This document shows positions 53,076-63,085 of a stretch of 64,000 nt of DNA, piece by piece. Position 1 is the stretch's first letter, and every line of letters begins with the position of its first letter. The stretch spans positions 82,122 through 146,121 of the forward strand of contig PMSX01000342.1 in assembly GCA_003167495.1 (NCBI GenBank), given 5' to 3'. The position numbers were made by a program, and so were the translations under genes. Source of the stretch: Bryobacterales bacterium (lineage in GTDB: Bacteria > Acidobacteriota > Terriglobia > Bryobacterales > Bryobacteraceae). The notes beneath the pieces were generated by a model, which saw only the letters and a program-made list of their open reading frames with translations, was not told where the DNA came from and did no database searches.

Positions 53076-53150
53076 AAAAAGAGGGGACACCCCTGCTGGA
53101 TTTGATTGAGTGGAATGGTTTGCGGGGAGCCCAGAGTGTCCCCCCTTTTT
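53076..53150 (+). repeat. Dispersed palindromic intergenic element, copy 2
   Basis: AAAAAGAGGGGACAC at 53076-53090 pairs with GTGTCCCCCCTTTTT at 53136-53150 with one mismatch, forming a long hairpin. The flanks GGGCAGCG on the left and CTTCGG on the right continue the similarity to the copy at 3358-3431, which is in the opposite orientation. Only the central part differs. Confidence 0.78.
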
Positions 53151-53583
53151 CTTCGGGTCAGTTCGAAAATACGAGCCCAAACCTTCCGGAGCCCCGCAGG
53201 CGAAGAGAGGGCGTTTTTTGCGAAACGAACCCAATCCTCGCAACAGTGGCACGGGCCTGCGTGGTTATGATTCAGATTGTCAAACAACCGTGGGCCGACG
53301 CTTCGAACACCTTGCGGCGAGGAGAGATCGGCGCGTACCTCGAATAGGTCCACTGGATAGACGTTACCTTGCGGCGGGTTTGGCTAAGAAGGATGGAAGT
53401 TGCTCGGGCTCTTGTTTTGAGTGAGTTAGGGACCAAGAAAAAGTTTGGTAGAGGCGTGATCGGGAGCGGGGGCCCGTCGCCTCCGAGTTCGACGGGCCAA
53501 GGAAGTTGATCTCCACTCACCTATACACGGCGGGAAAGCGTGGCAAAAACTCTAACGGGGCCTCGAAATTTTTTCTTGGGGGA

Positions 53584-53589
53584 TATAAT
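53584..53589 (+). promoter_or_regulatory. Possible -10 element of the sigma factor gene
   Basis: A consensus-like TATAAT lies 14 bases before the ATG of the ECF sigma gene, leaving almost no leader. No good -35 box is seen 16-18 bases upstream, so this is tentative. Confidence 0.3.
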
Positions 53590-53603
53590 CAGGCGTAAGC
53601 GCG

Positions 53604-54182
53604 ATGACCGATAGCTCTGCCGTGGATGTGACCGGACTGCTGCGGGCTTGGACGGGCGGCGACAGCAGCGCCCAGGAAAAGTTGGCGCCAATCGTCTGGA
53701 ACGAGTTGCGCCAGAATGCGCGCGCCTACATGCGCAAGGAGCGTGCCGGGCACACTCTGCAGGCTACCGCGCTGGTGAACGAGGCGTTTCTGCGGCTGGT
53801 GGATCTGCGCCTTGTCGAATGGCGAGACCGATCGCATTTTTTCGCCATGGCTTCGCAAATGATGCGCCGCATTCTGGTAGACCACGCGCGGACGCGTGGC
53901 TACCAGAAGCGCGGGGCGGGACAAACGGTATTTCCACTGAACGAGGCGGCGATGGCGGTGAGGGACCGCGCTAGTGAATTGATCGCTCTCGACGATGCGC
54001 TCGAAGCCCTGGAAAAACACGATCAGCGGAAAGCGCGGGTCATCGAGATGCGGTTTTTCGGAGGTCTTTCGGTAGAGGAAACCGCCGAGGCGTTGCAAGT
54101 CTCAAGCCAAACGGTGCTGCGCGATTGGAGCCTCGCTAAAGCTTGGCTCACGCGGGAGATGACCAAGCCTCCCCATGGATGA
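53604..54182 (+). CDS. ECF-family RNA polymerase sigma factor (acidobacterial Sig-70_X6 type)
   Basis: A 192-residue extracytoplasmic-function sigma factor. Sigma region 2 covers about residues 20-95 (LVNEAFLRLVDLRLVEWRDR and FFAMASQMMRRILVDHARTR), and region 4 runs from about 135 (ALEALEKHDQRKARVIEMRF, GGLSVEETAEALQVSSQTVL). The layout matches the ECF subgroup usually found with protein kinases in acidobacteria and planctomycetes, where the kinase may replace an anti-sigma partner. No anti-sigma gene is visible. The stop overlaps the start of the kinase gene by eight bases, so the two proteins are made together. Confidence 0.9.
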   Translation: MTDSSAVDVTGLLRAWTGGDSSAQEKLAPIVWNELRQNARAYMRKERAGHTLQATALVNEAFLRLVDLRLVEWRDRSHFFAMASQMMRRILVDHARTRGYQKRGAGQTVFPLNEAAMAVRDRASELIALDDALEALEKHDQRKARVIEMRFFGGLSVEETAEALQVSSQTVLRDWSLAKAWLTREMTKPPHG

Positions 54183-57100
54183 CATTCGCTGGAAGCTGGT
54201 TGAAGATCTCTATCACGCTGTCCTGGAACGCGAACCGGACGAGCGGGAGCCGTTTCTCGGGTCCGCCTGCCGGGACGATTTGGAACTGCGGCGGGAAGTA
54301 GAGTCGCTGCTCGAGAATAACAAGACTAATACGCTCTTCGCGGAACCGGTGTGGTCGGCGATAGACGAAGCAGAAGAGCTTTCGCCCAAGACGAAAGAGG
54401 TGCTCAGCAAGGGCGCCATCCTCGGACCTTATCATGTGATCGACATCATCGGCGCGGGTGGTATGGGCGAAGTGTATCGAGCCAGAGACGCTAAGCTAGG
54501 CCGGCAAGTTGCGATCAAGGTCCTTCCTAGTCATCTGGCGGCGAATGCTGCCGCGCGCGGGAGATTGCGCCGGGAAGCGGCGGCCGCTGCGGCGCTGGAC
54601 CATCCGTTTATCTGTAAGGTTTTCGAGATCGGCGAGGAAGGCGAAATGCTGTTCCTGGCGATGGAGTTTATCGACGGAGAGACGCTTTCCCGGCGGTTGC
54701 GTTCCGAGACTCTGCCGCTCGCGGAAGCATTGCGGTTCGCCGGCGAAGTGGCGGAAGCGCTAGAAAAAGCGCATGATCTGCGCTTCGTACATCGCGACCT
54801 CAAGCCCGCCAACGTGATGATTGCGCAAGGCCACGTCAAGGTGATGGACTTCGGGCTGGCCAAACCATTCGACGCCATCCAGCCGGTGGCGGACTCCGGG
54901 GCTACCACGACCAGCGTGGGCCCGCTGACCCAGTTCGGTACCGCGATCGGCACTCCCGATTACATGTCACCCGAGCAGATACGAGGCGAGTTACTCGACC
55001 AGCGTTCTGATCTGTTTTCGTTTGGCATCCTGCTGTGCGAATTACTGGGAGCTCCGCACCCATTCCACCGCGATTCTGCGTATGAGACGATCGCAGCGAT
55101 CCTGCGCGATCCGCCGGAACTAACCGGCGATTTGCCGGCTGGGCTGTTGCTGCTGATCCGGCGGTTGTTGGCGAAGTCACGCGAGGACCGATACCAGTCG
55201 ATGGCGGAAGTGCGCGCCGATTTGGGCCGGCTGGCGACAGGCGCGCTGACGCTGGAGCCGCAGAGAGAAGCCGAGGGGCGCCTCCCTCTGATCGGCCGCG
55301 AAGTGGAATTCAAGGAGTTGCTGCGGCATCTTGATCACGCGCAGGGCGGGAGCGGCTCGATGATTATGATTGGCGGTGAGCCGGGCATAGGCAAAACGCA
55401 CCTCATTACGGCCGTGCTTGAAGAAGCGCGACGCCGCGGAGTTTATGCCAACATTGGGCACTGCTACGAGATGGAAGGTGCGCCGCCCTATACGCCATTC
55501 ATCGAAATGACGGAGCACACGGCGCGGATCGCTCCCCGAGAAGGCTTTCGCCGCGCTCTGGGCGACGCCGCATCGGAAATGGCAAAATTGGTGCCGGAGC
55601 TGCGGCGGGTGTATCCGGATATTCCTCCGGCCATTGAACTGCCGCCCGAACAGCAGCGCCGATATTTGTTTAACGCCTATCGCGCCTATCTTGAGCGCGG
55701 GGCAAAGGTTACGCCGGTGGTTCTAGTGTTTGAAGACCTGCACTGGGCCGACGAATCGACGCTATTGCTGTTGCAGCACATTGCGCCAACGCTCTCCAGT
55801 TCGCCGATATTGGTGGTCGGCACATATCGCAATGTGGGAGTGGAAGTCGGCAACCCATTCGCGAAGATGCTCGAAACGTTGCTGCGTCAGAAGCAGGCCG
55901 GGCTGATTTCGCTGAGGCGCCTGGCCGTGGACGGAGTGGAAAGCATGCTTGCGGCCATGAGCGGGCAAGAGCCTCCGCCATCGCTGGCGCGCGTGGTGTG
56001 CGACGAGAGCGACGGCAATCCATTCTTCGTAGAAGAAATCTTTCGCCATCTTTCCGAGGAAGGCAAATTGTTCGACGAGGCGGGCCATTGGCGGGCCGGG
56101 CTGCGTGTGGATCAGCTGCAGGTTCCCGAAAGCGTACGGCTCGTGCTGGGCCGACGACTGGATCGCTTGGGCAGCGACACTCGCCGCGTGCTCACAACGG
56201 CCGCAGTCATAGGACGAAGCTTCAGCCTACAGTTGCTCGAAGAACTGGAAAACCAGGAGGCCGACTTCGCGCTGCATGCCGTTGAAGAAGCCGAAGCCGC
56301 GCATCTGGTGTCGGCCGAACCGGCGGGCCGTGACGCACGGTACCGGTTCGTACATGAGCTGGTGCGGCAGACGCTTTCGGAAACTTTGTCGCTCGCGCGC
56401 AGGCAACGGCTGCACGCGCGCGTGGCGGAAGCGATGGAACACGTGTACGCGACGAACCTGGAAGCGCAAGCATTGCCCTTGGCTCACCATCTCTATCAAG
56501 CCGGGGCCGCGGCCGATCCTGAAAAAACTGCAACGTATCTGATGTTGGCGGCCAAGAGAGCCAGCGCGGGCGCGGCACATGAGGACGCATTGGCGCATCT
56601 GGACAATGCTCTGGCGCTGTGGGAAGACGAGCGGAGTGTCCGGGTGGCCGAACTGACGGCGCAGAGAGCCGGGGTATTGCGGAGCATCGGACGGCGCAGT
56701 GAGGCCGTAGAAGGTTACCGGAAGGCCATTGCGCTGTTTGAAAGCGTGGGCGCGGTGGCGAAGGCCGCCCAGACAGGTCTTATGTTGGCGATGGATCAGG
56801 CATGGCACGTGGAACACGCGGCCGCACATCGAAGCGTAGACCGGGCGCTTGAGCATCTCGGCTCAGCGAGCCCTCAGCTGAAGATTAGTCTTGTAGCGGT
56901 GCGGGCGGCGGTGATGTCGACCGAAGGCAATGTATCCGAGGCGGCTGGCCTCTTAGCGGAGGCGAAGGCGCAACTGAAAGCCGCGGAAGGCCGGCCTCAC
57001 AATGCCATTGTCGAAGGGATGGAGATGATTTGCCACTTTCATTCCATGCAATTCGAACAGATGCTGACATCGGCGCGACAATTTGTGGAGACCCTACGAG

Positions 57101-58083
57101 CGGCCGGCGATTTGTTTCGCGTGGCCGGGGCGGAGTGTTTCTTGATTACGCCCGAACTGTGCGGCGGCAGGATAGCGGAAACCGAAGAACGCCTCCCCGG
57201 CGTGCAGCGTTTAGCGGCGAGGGTTGGACACGATGTCGCTGTGTGGATGAACAAGCGCTCTTTGGCCATGCTGAGAGTGGTGCGCGGCGACCTGGCGGCG
57301 GCGGAACGGGAGATGGAAGAGGCGCGGACGTTCGGCGAAGCGCATCGGGTTCCGTGGCGTTTCCTTAGCTCCCTATCGTTGGGCATGCTGGCGTTTCTGC
57401 GTGGAAATTTCGCCGAGGCAGAGCGCCGGTTGTCCGACCGTACCGAAATCGGCGAGCAGACGTTTTGGTCAGGATACTGGGACGCGTGCTTGTTCGCATT
57501 CCGGGCGGAGGCGGGCACAAGAGAAAGCCGCGTCATGGAGAACCATGGACGAAACGGGGACGTGAGCAACACGCGCGCCGGGAAGGCGTGGGCGGAGCGC
57601 CGTTGGAAGCTACCGCGGACAGGGCAACGGAATCCGATTGGCTCGTGGCTTGCGCTGGAACGATCGGTGATCGGCTTGGCTTGGACGGGCAGGAACGAGG
57701 AAGTAGCGGCCCTACGGCCGCTTACCGAGGAGGCGCTGCTGACGGGGGCATGGATGACATGGGATATGTCTCCGTTCCGGACTGCTGCGGGTATTGCGGC
57801 CGCCTGCGCGGGCGATTGGTCCGCGGCAGAGCAGCATCATCTGACGGCGATCCACCAGACGGATGCGGCTCCGTATCGAGTGGCCCAGCCGACGGCGCGA
57901 GAATGGTACGCGATGATGCTGCTGAATAGAAACGGCACTGGGGATGCAGTGAAAGCGCGCGGTTTGTTGAGCGAGGCACTAACGATGTATGAAGGGATGG
58001 GGATGCCGTTCCATGCTAGCCGGACGAGTGAAAGGCTGGCGAAGCAGCTGCGGCAGGAGATGACGAAGCAGGGACGTGGATGA
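54175..58083 (+). CDS. Ser/Thr protein kinase with AAA ATPase and TPR-rich region
   Basis: A 1302-residue cytoplasmic signalling protein. A short N-terminal helical part of about 80 residues precedes a Hanks-type kinase (about 85-345): IGAGGMGEVYRARDAKLGRQ, VHRDLKPANVMIAQ and MDFGLAKPF are the glycine loop, catalytic loop and DFG. An AAA/STAND ATPase follows: Walker A is GGEPGIGKTHLITAVL near residue 400, and VLVFEDLHWADESTLLL is Walker B. The rest is helical TPR-like repeats with the MalT/adenylate-cyclase-associated pattern. No membrane helix is seen, unlike PknB. It overlaps the ECF sigma gene by eight bases, so the kinase may phosphorylate or hold that sigma. The input signal is unknown; the TPR region is the probable sensor. 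Confidence 0.93.
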   Translation: MDDIRWKLVEDLYHAVLEREPDEREPFLGSACRDDLELRREVESLLENNKTNTLFAEPVWSAIDEAEELSPKTKEVLSKGAILGPYHVIDIIGAGGMGEVYRARDAKLGRQVAIKVLPSHLAANAAARGRLRREAAAAAALDHPFICKVFEIGEEGEMLFLAMEFIDGETLSRRLRSETLPLAEALRFAGEVAEALEKAHDLRFVHRDLKPANVMIAQGHVKVMDFGLAKPFDAIQPVADSGATTTSVGPLTQFGTAIGTPDYMSPEQIRGELLDQRSDLFSFGILLCELLGAPHPFHRDSAYETIAAILRDPPELTGDLPAGLLLLIRRLLAKSREDRYQSMAEVRADLGRLATGALTLEPQREAEGRLPLIGREVEFKELLRHLDHAQGGSGSMIMIGGEPGIGKTHLITAVLEEARRRGVYANIGHCYEMEGAPPYTPFIEMTEHTARIAPREGFRRALGDAASEMAKLVPELRRVYPDIPPAIELPPEQQRRYLFNAYRAYLERGAKVTPVVLVFEDLHWADESTLLLLQHIAPTLSSSPILVVGTYRNVGVEVGNPFAKMLETLLRQKQAGLISLRRLAVDGVESMLAAMSGQEPPPSLARVVCDESDGNPFFVEEIFRHLSEEGKLFDEAGHWRAGLRVDQLQVPESVRLVLGRRLDRLGSDTRRVLTTAAVIGRSFSLQLLEELENQEADFALHAVEEAEAAHLVSAEPAGRDARYRFVHELVRQTLSETLSLARRQRLHARVAEAMEHVYATNLEAQALPLAHHLYQAGAAADPEKTATYLMLAAKRASAGAAHEDALAHLDNALALWEDERSVRVAELTAQRAGVLRSIGRRSEAVEGYRKAIALFESVGAVAKAAQTGLMLAMDQAWHVEHAAAHRSVDRALEHLGSASPQLKISLVAVRAAVMSTEGNVSEAAGLLAEAKAQLKAAEGRPHNAIVEGMEMICHFHSMQFEQMLTSARQFVETLRAAGDLFRVAGAECFLITPELCGGRIAETEERLPGVQRLAARVGHDVAVWMNKRSLAMLRVVRGDLAAAEREMEEARTFGEAHRVPWRFLSSLSLGMLAFLRGNFAEAERRLSDRTEIGEQTFWSGYWDACLFAFRAEAGTRESRVMENHGRNGDVSNTRAGKAWAERRWKLPRTGQRNPIGSWLALERSVIGLAWTGRNEEVAALRPLTEEALLTGAWMTWDMSPFRTAAGIAAACAGDWSAAEQHHLTAIHQTDAAPYRVAQPTAREWYAMMLLNRNGTGDAVKARGLLSEALTMYEGMGMPFHASRTSERLAKQLRQEMTKQGRG

Positions 58084-58097
58084 AGGAGTAACAACCT

Positions 58098-58127
58098 AGG
58101 AGCTAAGGAGATAGGAGCTAAGGAGAT
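58098..58127 (+). repeat. Short tandem repeat, 15 bp twice
   Basis: AGGAGCTAAGGAGAT occurs twice in direct contact, followed by AGGGA, just after the kinase stop. The unit resembles repeated ribosome-binding sequence but no gene follows. Confidence 0.5.
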
Positions 58128-58247
58128 AGGGATCGCTGTGAGTCTGGCGGCGGATTGAACAGGATGTAACTTTTGACGATGGCGCGATGAGGCGGCGAGC
58201 AACGCAAAAACGATTTTTGCTTGGTCGAGGCTCGAGATGTACCCCAG

Positions 58248-61200
58248 CTATGTGACCTCTGTCATTTCGACGCTCTGCGGGATCCAACGCTGCAGCATCT
58301 TATCCAAATCGTCTTTTGTGACTGGCTTAGCGAGATAGTCATTCATTCCGGCGTCGATGCACTTTACCCTTTCTTCCGGGAACGCGTTGGCGGTCACTCC
58401 GATGATGGGAATGTCCGACCGCGCGGCGCCCAGGCGGCGGATCGCGGCGGTCGCTTCGAGACCATCCATTTCCGGCATTTGGCAATCCATCAAAATCGCA
58501 TCGTACACACCAGTCTTAGCCATCTCGACCGCTATCTTGCCGTTCTCAGCGATATCCGAGGTAGAGCCAAGGCGAATCAGCATCTTGGATAGGACTTTTT
58601 GGTTGACTTTATTGTCTTCGGCAATCAAGATGTGCAGGCTTCGTCTTTTCGAAGGGGACCTAACCTCCGGTGTCTCGGTGCCACCTACAAGTTCAGTACT
58701 TTGCCGCAGGGACGCAGTGAACCAAAACGTGCTTCCCTTTCCAGGCTCACTTTCGACTCCGATGCTTCCTCCCATCAACTCGGCCAATCCCTTGCAAATT
58801 GCGAGCCCTAACCCTGTTCCTCCGTATCGCCTGGTCGTGGATGTGTCAGCTTGTGAGAAGCTCTTAAAGAGCTGTGCTTGGGCCGCGGGAGAAACTCCAA
58901 TACCAGTATCGGAGACCTCAAAACGAATCAAGCTTCCGAAGTCTGAAGACTTGTCCTGCGGAAAAACCCGGACTGAGACGATGCCCTCCTTTGTGAACTT
59001 CAAAGCATTGGAGAGCAGGTTAAGCAGGACCTGCCTAATCCGTGTCGGGTCTCCCATCAATTTGCTTGCAATGGTATCGTCATATTCGAGCTTCAGCTGA
59101 ACGCTTTTCGTCTTTGCACCCGAAGCCAGAGTAAGACACTCTCCCACAAGTTTGCGCAAATTGAAACCAATGTTCTCTAGAGTTACTTTGCCGGCCTCTA
59201 TCTTTGAGAAGTCAAGAATATCGTTGATGATTAACAGGAGGGCGTCGCCCGAAGTGCGAATCGTATCGACATATTCTCGCTGTTCGATATCGAGGTTCGT
59301 TTCCATCAGCAGAGTTGTCATGCCGATCACGCCGTTCATTGGCGTCCTGATCTCGTGGCTCATCATTGCCAGGAAGGCGCTCTTAGCACGATTGGCTTGT
59401 TCTGCTTCCTCCTTGAGCTTGGCTTGATGGACTAGTTGGAGGTCGATCTCCTGGGTTCGCACGGCTACCAGATGTTGCAACTCATGCTGGCGCGAGAGTA
59501 GCGTGCGTATGCGGAACCGCCACACGAAAACGCAAAAAAACACGGCTCCGCAGATGCTCGACGCCAGGAAAGCGCCCGTCAGATACCAAGGCGGCCGGAT
59601 GGTCAGGATCACGGTAGACGGTTGGCTGCTGACAGTGCCGTCCGCGGACTCAGCCTTGACCTCAAAGAGGTACGTACCGGGGCGCAGATCCGAATACACG
59701 ATTTCCCGAGAATCCGTTCGAAGCCATTTGGCATCTATTCCTCGGCGGCGGTACAAAAAACGCGTGCGGCCCTGATCTGCGTAGGTGAGAACCGCCATGT
59801 GAATCTGGACGCTGTTGGCAGGATAAGGCCAAGACAGAGGCGCTGAGAGATCGAGCGTGCGGCCGTTTACCTGAACTGCCGAAATTGGAGCTTCCGGCGG
59901 GATGCGAAGGCGCCCGGGGTGCGCGGGATTGTAGTGAGCCAAACCGCGGCTGGTACCGATCCAAACATCGTTGTGCTCCCCCGAGAGGAAGGCTCCAATA
60001 TTCGTGTCATTCCAAACCAGTCCATCCTCTTCTGTATGCCAACGCCACTGCTGCCGCTGTACGTCAAAAACGAATACGCCGCGATCAGTACCGACCCAGA
60101 CATCGTTGCGACCGTCCGATCCTAGAAAGTACAACGCCAAGCGACCCGATGCCGGCAGAACAGGCAGCTGGCTGGCGACCCACACGCCACTATGCTCGTC
60201 GAGACGATATACATGAGCCGTATCAGTGAGAATGAACATCGTTCCATCTCGACACTGAGTGATCTGCAACAAATGACTTTTCTCGAGCCCACGGATCGTC
60301 GTGATCGAGGTCCATGTTCCTTCAGTCCTGACAGAGAGTTTGCCAGCGGATATTGCCCATAGCCGTCCGGTTTGGTCGAGCATCAAACTGGTTGTGCCTG
60401 CGGTAGGTGTCCCCGCAGGGATGTTCCACGCGAACCGATCCGTGGAGTTGTTAGCAAACCGCAGCAACCTTTTATCCGTCCCCACCCAGACCGAATCGTC
60501 GCGGTCTACAACAATATTCATCACTCCTTCGGCTTCAGCATGAGGACTCGGAAAAACACGCTCAATTCGGCCCCGCCGACGGCTGAGATAGCTCAGTCCC
60601 CCAGGTGAACTACCAATCCAAAGGTTGTCCGCCCGGTCAAGCGCGAGCGCGAAAACATGGTCACCCGCCAGTCCGTCCCGCTCGAGCCAAGTCTGGGCTG
60701 TACCTTGACGGGTGTTGAAGTCAAGCAATCCGCGATCAGTGCCGAGGAACAACCTACCCGGTGCAGCCGGTTGAATTGCCATAATGCTGCTGTTGGTGAG
60801 CCCTTCGAGCTCTGTCCACCCTTCCCAGGAATCGTAACCGCGCCAGCGTTCGAGGCCCGCTCCGAGATGCCCGACCCATAGCGAGCCCTCACGGTCTTCA
60901 AGCGCGACTCGGACGCTGTCGCCAGTCATGCCTTGCCGCATCCCAACCAGTCGCCAGTGCCCATTGACTTGGCGAGCTAAACCACCTTGTGTCGGCACAA
61001 ATAGATTGCCATCTCGATCCAGAGCGAGTACACCTGGCCCATCAGCCGGGGGAAGGTCACCCGCAGCGTTCACGAACCGGGTTGCGCCGTGACGCAGAGT
61101 GAGAAGCTTCTTTTCACTTCGTACCCACAGGTCGCCATTTCGATCGGTCCGAATTCCTGTCCAGCGGTCCAGCGAAACACCTTCCCGAGGACCAAAATGC

Positions 61201-61793
61201 GTCAGTTTTCCTTCGTTACGCCGGTAAATGCCAGTCATTGTGCTATACCAGATCGCGCCGTCGGACGCGGCGTAGATCGAAAACACTTGTTGCTTTCCAA
61301 CCGTAGGATCGATATAGAGGCCACTGGGGGCGCCACCAGTTTGAACGCGCACTGTTGCGAGGCCATGAGTCGTGGCAAGCAGGAAAGCCGAATCCTTATC
61401 CAGCCAAACTGCAGGTTGTGCCCCCGAAAGTTGAAAATCGAGATCGAAGCTGCGGAACACATTTCCTTCCCGTCGACTGAGCGAATGGTCTGCAATGGCC
61501 CAAAGCACGCCAGCCTGGGTTTCGACAAAGTAGGTGCCAGGCCGGACTGGCAAACCTTCGGCGTCTCCGAACCTGCGGAAATACGTTCCGTCGTAGCGAA
61601 ACACTCCATTGAATGTGGCCGCCCAAATGTACCCCTCACGGTCCTGCAGGAGATCTGTTATGACCAGATCCGTCAGTCCTTGCGATTCACCATAGCGCTG
61701 GAAACTGAAACGCTGCGCTGCGATTGGGAGACAGGCGGCAAACAGCATCAGAAGGAGAACCCTAGCTCTGAAAACCGGCGCCATACCCTTCAT
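58248..61793 (-). CDS. Hybrid sensor histidine kinase with two-component regulator propeller
   Basis: A 1181-residue protein. A signal peptide ([20 protein letters not shown]) leads to two seven-blade propellers of the Reg_prop type: [54 protein letters not shown] and [20 protein letters not shown], among others. A Y_Y_Y domain ([20 protein letters not shown]) and one membrane helix ([18 protein letters not shown]) follow. The kinase part has the H box [19 protein letters not shown] and the ATPase motifs ([47 protein letters not shown]). A receiver domain ends it ([34 protein letters not shown]). No DNA-binding output is present, so it must pass phosphate to another protein. This class often senses glycans, in line with nearby glycosidase and receptor genes; the ligand is unknown. 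Confidence 0.93.
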   Translation of the reverse strand: MKGMAPVFRARVLLLMLFAACLPIAAQRFSFQRYGESQGLTDLVITDLLQDREGYIWAATFNGVFRYDGTYFRRFGDAEGLPVRPGTYFVETQAGVLWAIADHSLSRREGNVFRSFDLDFQLSGAQPAVWLDKDSAFLLATTHGLATVRVQTGGAPSGLYIDPTVGKQQVFSIYAASDGAIWYSTMTGIYRRNEGKLTHFGPREGVSLDRWTGIRTDRNGDLWVRSEKKLLTLRHGATRFVNAAGDLPPADGPGVLALDRDGNLFVPTQGGLARQVNGHWRLVGMRQGMTGDSVRVALEDREGSLWVGHLGAGLERWRGYDSWEGWTELEGLTNSSIMAIQPAAPGRLFLGTDRGLLDFNTRQGTAQTWLERDGLAGDHVFALALDRADNLWIGSSPGGLSYLSRRRGRIERVFPSPHAEAEGVMNIVVDRDDSVWVGTDKRLLRFANNSTDRFAWNIPAGTPTAGTTSLMLDQTGRLWAISAGKLSVRTEGTWTSITTIRGLEKSHLLQITQCRDGTMFILTDTAHVYRLDEHSGVWVASQLPVLPASGRLALYFLGSDGRNDVWVGTDRGVFVFDVQRQQWRWHTEEDGLVWNDTNIGAFLSGEHNDVWIGTSRGLAHYNPAHPGRLRIPPEAPISAVQVNGRTLDLSAPLSWPYPANSVQIHMAVLTYADQGRTRFLYRRRGIDAKWLRTDSREIVYSDLRPGTYLFEVKAESADGTVSSQPSTVILTIRPPWYLTGAFLASSICGAVFFCVFVWRFRIRTLLSRQHELQHLVAVRTQEIDLQLVHQAKLKEEAEQANRAKSAFLAMMSHEIRTPMNGVIGMTTLLMETNLDIEQREYVDTIRTSGDALLLIINDILDFSKIEAGKVTLENIGFNLRKLVGECLTLASGAKTKSVQLKLEYDDTIASKLMGDPTRIRQVLLNLLSNALKFTKEGIVSVRVFPQDKSSDFGSLIRFEVSDTGIGVSPAAQAQLFKSFSQADTSTTRRYGGTGLGLAICKGLAELMGGSIGVESEPGKGSTFWFTASLRQSTELVGGTETPEVRSPSKRRSLHILIAEDNKVNQKVLSKMLIRLGSTSDIAENGKIAVEMAKTGVYDAILMDCQMPEMDGLEATAAIRRLGAARSDIPIIGVTANAFPEERVKCIDAGMNDYLAKPVTKDDLDKMLQRWIPQSVEMTEVT

Positions 61794-61927
61794 ATCGACC
61801 GGAACAGGCCTTAGCTTACTGTTAGAACCAGCAATCCCTTACGTCTTCTATCACCCGATGGTAAGGACCTGGGTAGTTTCACGCCAAGTGTCATTCCCAA
61901 CGTGGCAGTTATATCTTGGTTACTGCC

Positions 61928-63085
61928 ATGCCGGATCAGAAACTGCTCGTCGCATTGATTGCGGGTCCGATGTATGACCCCCTGTACCAATCGTTAGCCG
62001 AATTCACTAGAAACTCGGGAATTCCGGTGGAGGTTGCGTTCCACGGTGTTCATCCGGAGCTGAACGCGCATTTGGCATCGCTCGAAGAAGTGCCTTATCA
62101 CCTGATAAGCACACACACTAAGTATGCGCCGTCGCAGCGGCGCTTCCTGGGGGTCCTACCAGAAGTCGAGCTGGATGATTTCTTTCCCGCACTGACAGAG
62201 ATGGCGAGGATTGAGGGAGCACTGTATGGCTTGCCTCGCAACCTTGACGCCAAATTGCTGCATTACCGATGCGATCTTGTCCCCAAGATTCCACAAACCT
62301 GGGATGAATTGCAGGAAACGGCGCGGGGGCTTTCGCGCGATGGTCAGTTTGGTTTTGTTTTTACCGGCAAGGATTCCGGCCTGTTTGGGATGTTCTTCGA
62401 ACTCGCGGAGATGGCGGGCGCGCGGCTTTTTCCAACCGATCATCATCCTCAATTGAACAACGAAGGTGGTCACTGGGCTCTTCAAACAATACGCGACTTA
62501 CACCAGTCCGGCGCCGTTCCATGGTCGATTGTCGAGTGGCAGTATGACGAGGCTCACCGCTGTTTTCGCGATGGCTTGGCGGCTATGGTCTGTGATTGGC
62601 CTGGCTACTACGGCTCTTATTGTGGAGCGGATTCGAAGGTGCGTGGGAGGTTCGGACTGGCACGCATGCCTGCGGGGCCGCTTGGAGTGCGCAAAGCTTA
62701 TTCGGGTGCACACACGTTTGCGTTGACGACCCGCGGGGTGGACCACTCGGGAGCCCATCAACTATTACAGTTTTTGACCGCACCTAATCAGCAGTTGCAA
62801 GAGGCGCGCCGAGGATCGGTTCCCGTTCGCCGCTCTGTGATGAATGAAATCCGCGGGCAAGATAGCGAACGGTGGGGGTTGCTGGAGCAGGTGATTGATA
62901 GCGATATGCTGATACCGCCGCGATTGGCGTACTATCCGGAGATTGAAGAGATTCTTTGGCGAACCGTCCGTTCTGCTATGACCGGCGAGATTGACATAGA
63001 AAAAGCACTGGAACAGATGGAAATGCGGATTGTGGAATGTCACCTCCGAAACGCTCGAACGGAAAAACAGCATGCTTCTCGATAG
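61928..63085 (+). CDS. Extracellular solute-binding-like protein without visible signal peptide
   Basis: A 385-residue protein of the bacterial extracellular solute-binding family 1 type (maltose/glycerol-3-phosphate binders). The fold is suggested by LIAGPMYDPLYQSLAEFTRN, ALYGLPRNLDAKLLHYRCDL, IPQTWDELQETARGLSRDGQ, and LLQFLTAPNQQLQEARRGSV. The ATG at 61928 gives a start (MPDQKLLVALIAG) with no proper signal peptide; the earlier TTG adds only four residues. It might therefore stay in the cytoplasm, or the true start lies farther upstream. No ABC permease genes follow; instead an SDR overlaps by 14 bases and a putative enolase-superfamily dehydratase comes next. A sensing or carrier role inside a sugar-acid operon is possible. 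It is divergent from the hybrid sensor kinase gene over about 130 bases. Confidence 0.78.
   Translation: MPDQKLLVALIAGPMYDPLYQSLAEFTRNSGIPVEVAFHGVHPELNAHLASLEEVPYHLISTHTKYAPSQRRFLGVLPEVELDDFFPALTEMARIEGALYGLPRNLDAKLLHYRCDLVPKIPQTWDELQETARGLSRDGQFGFVFTGKDSGLFGMFFELAEMAGARLFPTDHHPQLNNEGGHWALQTIRDLHQSGAVPWSIVEWQYDEAHRCFRDGLAAMVCDWPGYYGSYCGADSKVRGRFGLARMPAGPLGVRKAYSGAHTFALTTRGVDHSGAHQLLQFLTAPNQQLQEARRGSVPVRRSVMNEIRGQDSERWGLLEQVIDSDMLIPPRLAYYPEIEEILWRTVRSAMTGEIDIEKALEQMEMRIVECHLRNARTEKQHASR

Larger units (their letters stand above)
52787..53603. repeat. Repeat-rich intergenic region with three 30-bp direct repeats and one palindrome
   Basis: No convincing gene is found in this 817-base stretch. 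Three near-identical 30-bp units (GGCGAAG, four or five purines, then GCGTTTTTTGCGAAACGA) lie at 52856-52885, 52951-52980 and 53199-53228, each followed soon by a CGAACCCAA-like run. A second repeat, GTTTGAAAATACGAAGCCAA, lies at 53036-53055 with a near copy at 53161-53180. A palindromic element at 53076-53150 is listed separately. Minus-strand ORFs of 82-148 codons here are translations of these repeats. The spacing between units is irregular, so this is not a CRISPR. The last part holds the sigma-factor promoter. Confidence 0.7.

Noticed and set aside
52856-53228. CRISPR array
   Set aside because: The repeats are few, the distances between them (95 and 248) are irregular, the spacers are not equal in length, and no cas gene is near. 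The Cas4-like domain at 49775 is fused to FtsK and not part of a cas operon.
52907-53353. 148-codon minus-strand ORF
   Set aside because: It translates the repeats and the palindrome. The same peptide pieces (RFAKNA, KKRG) recur from different repeat copies, which is what repeat DNA gives.
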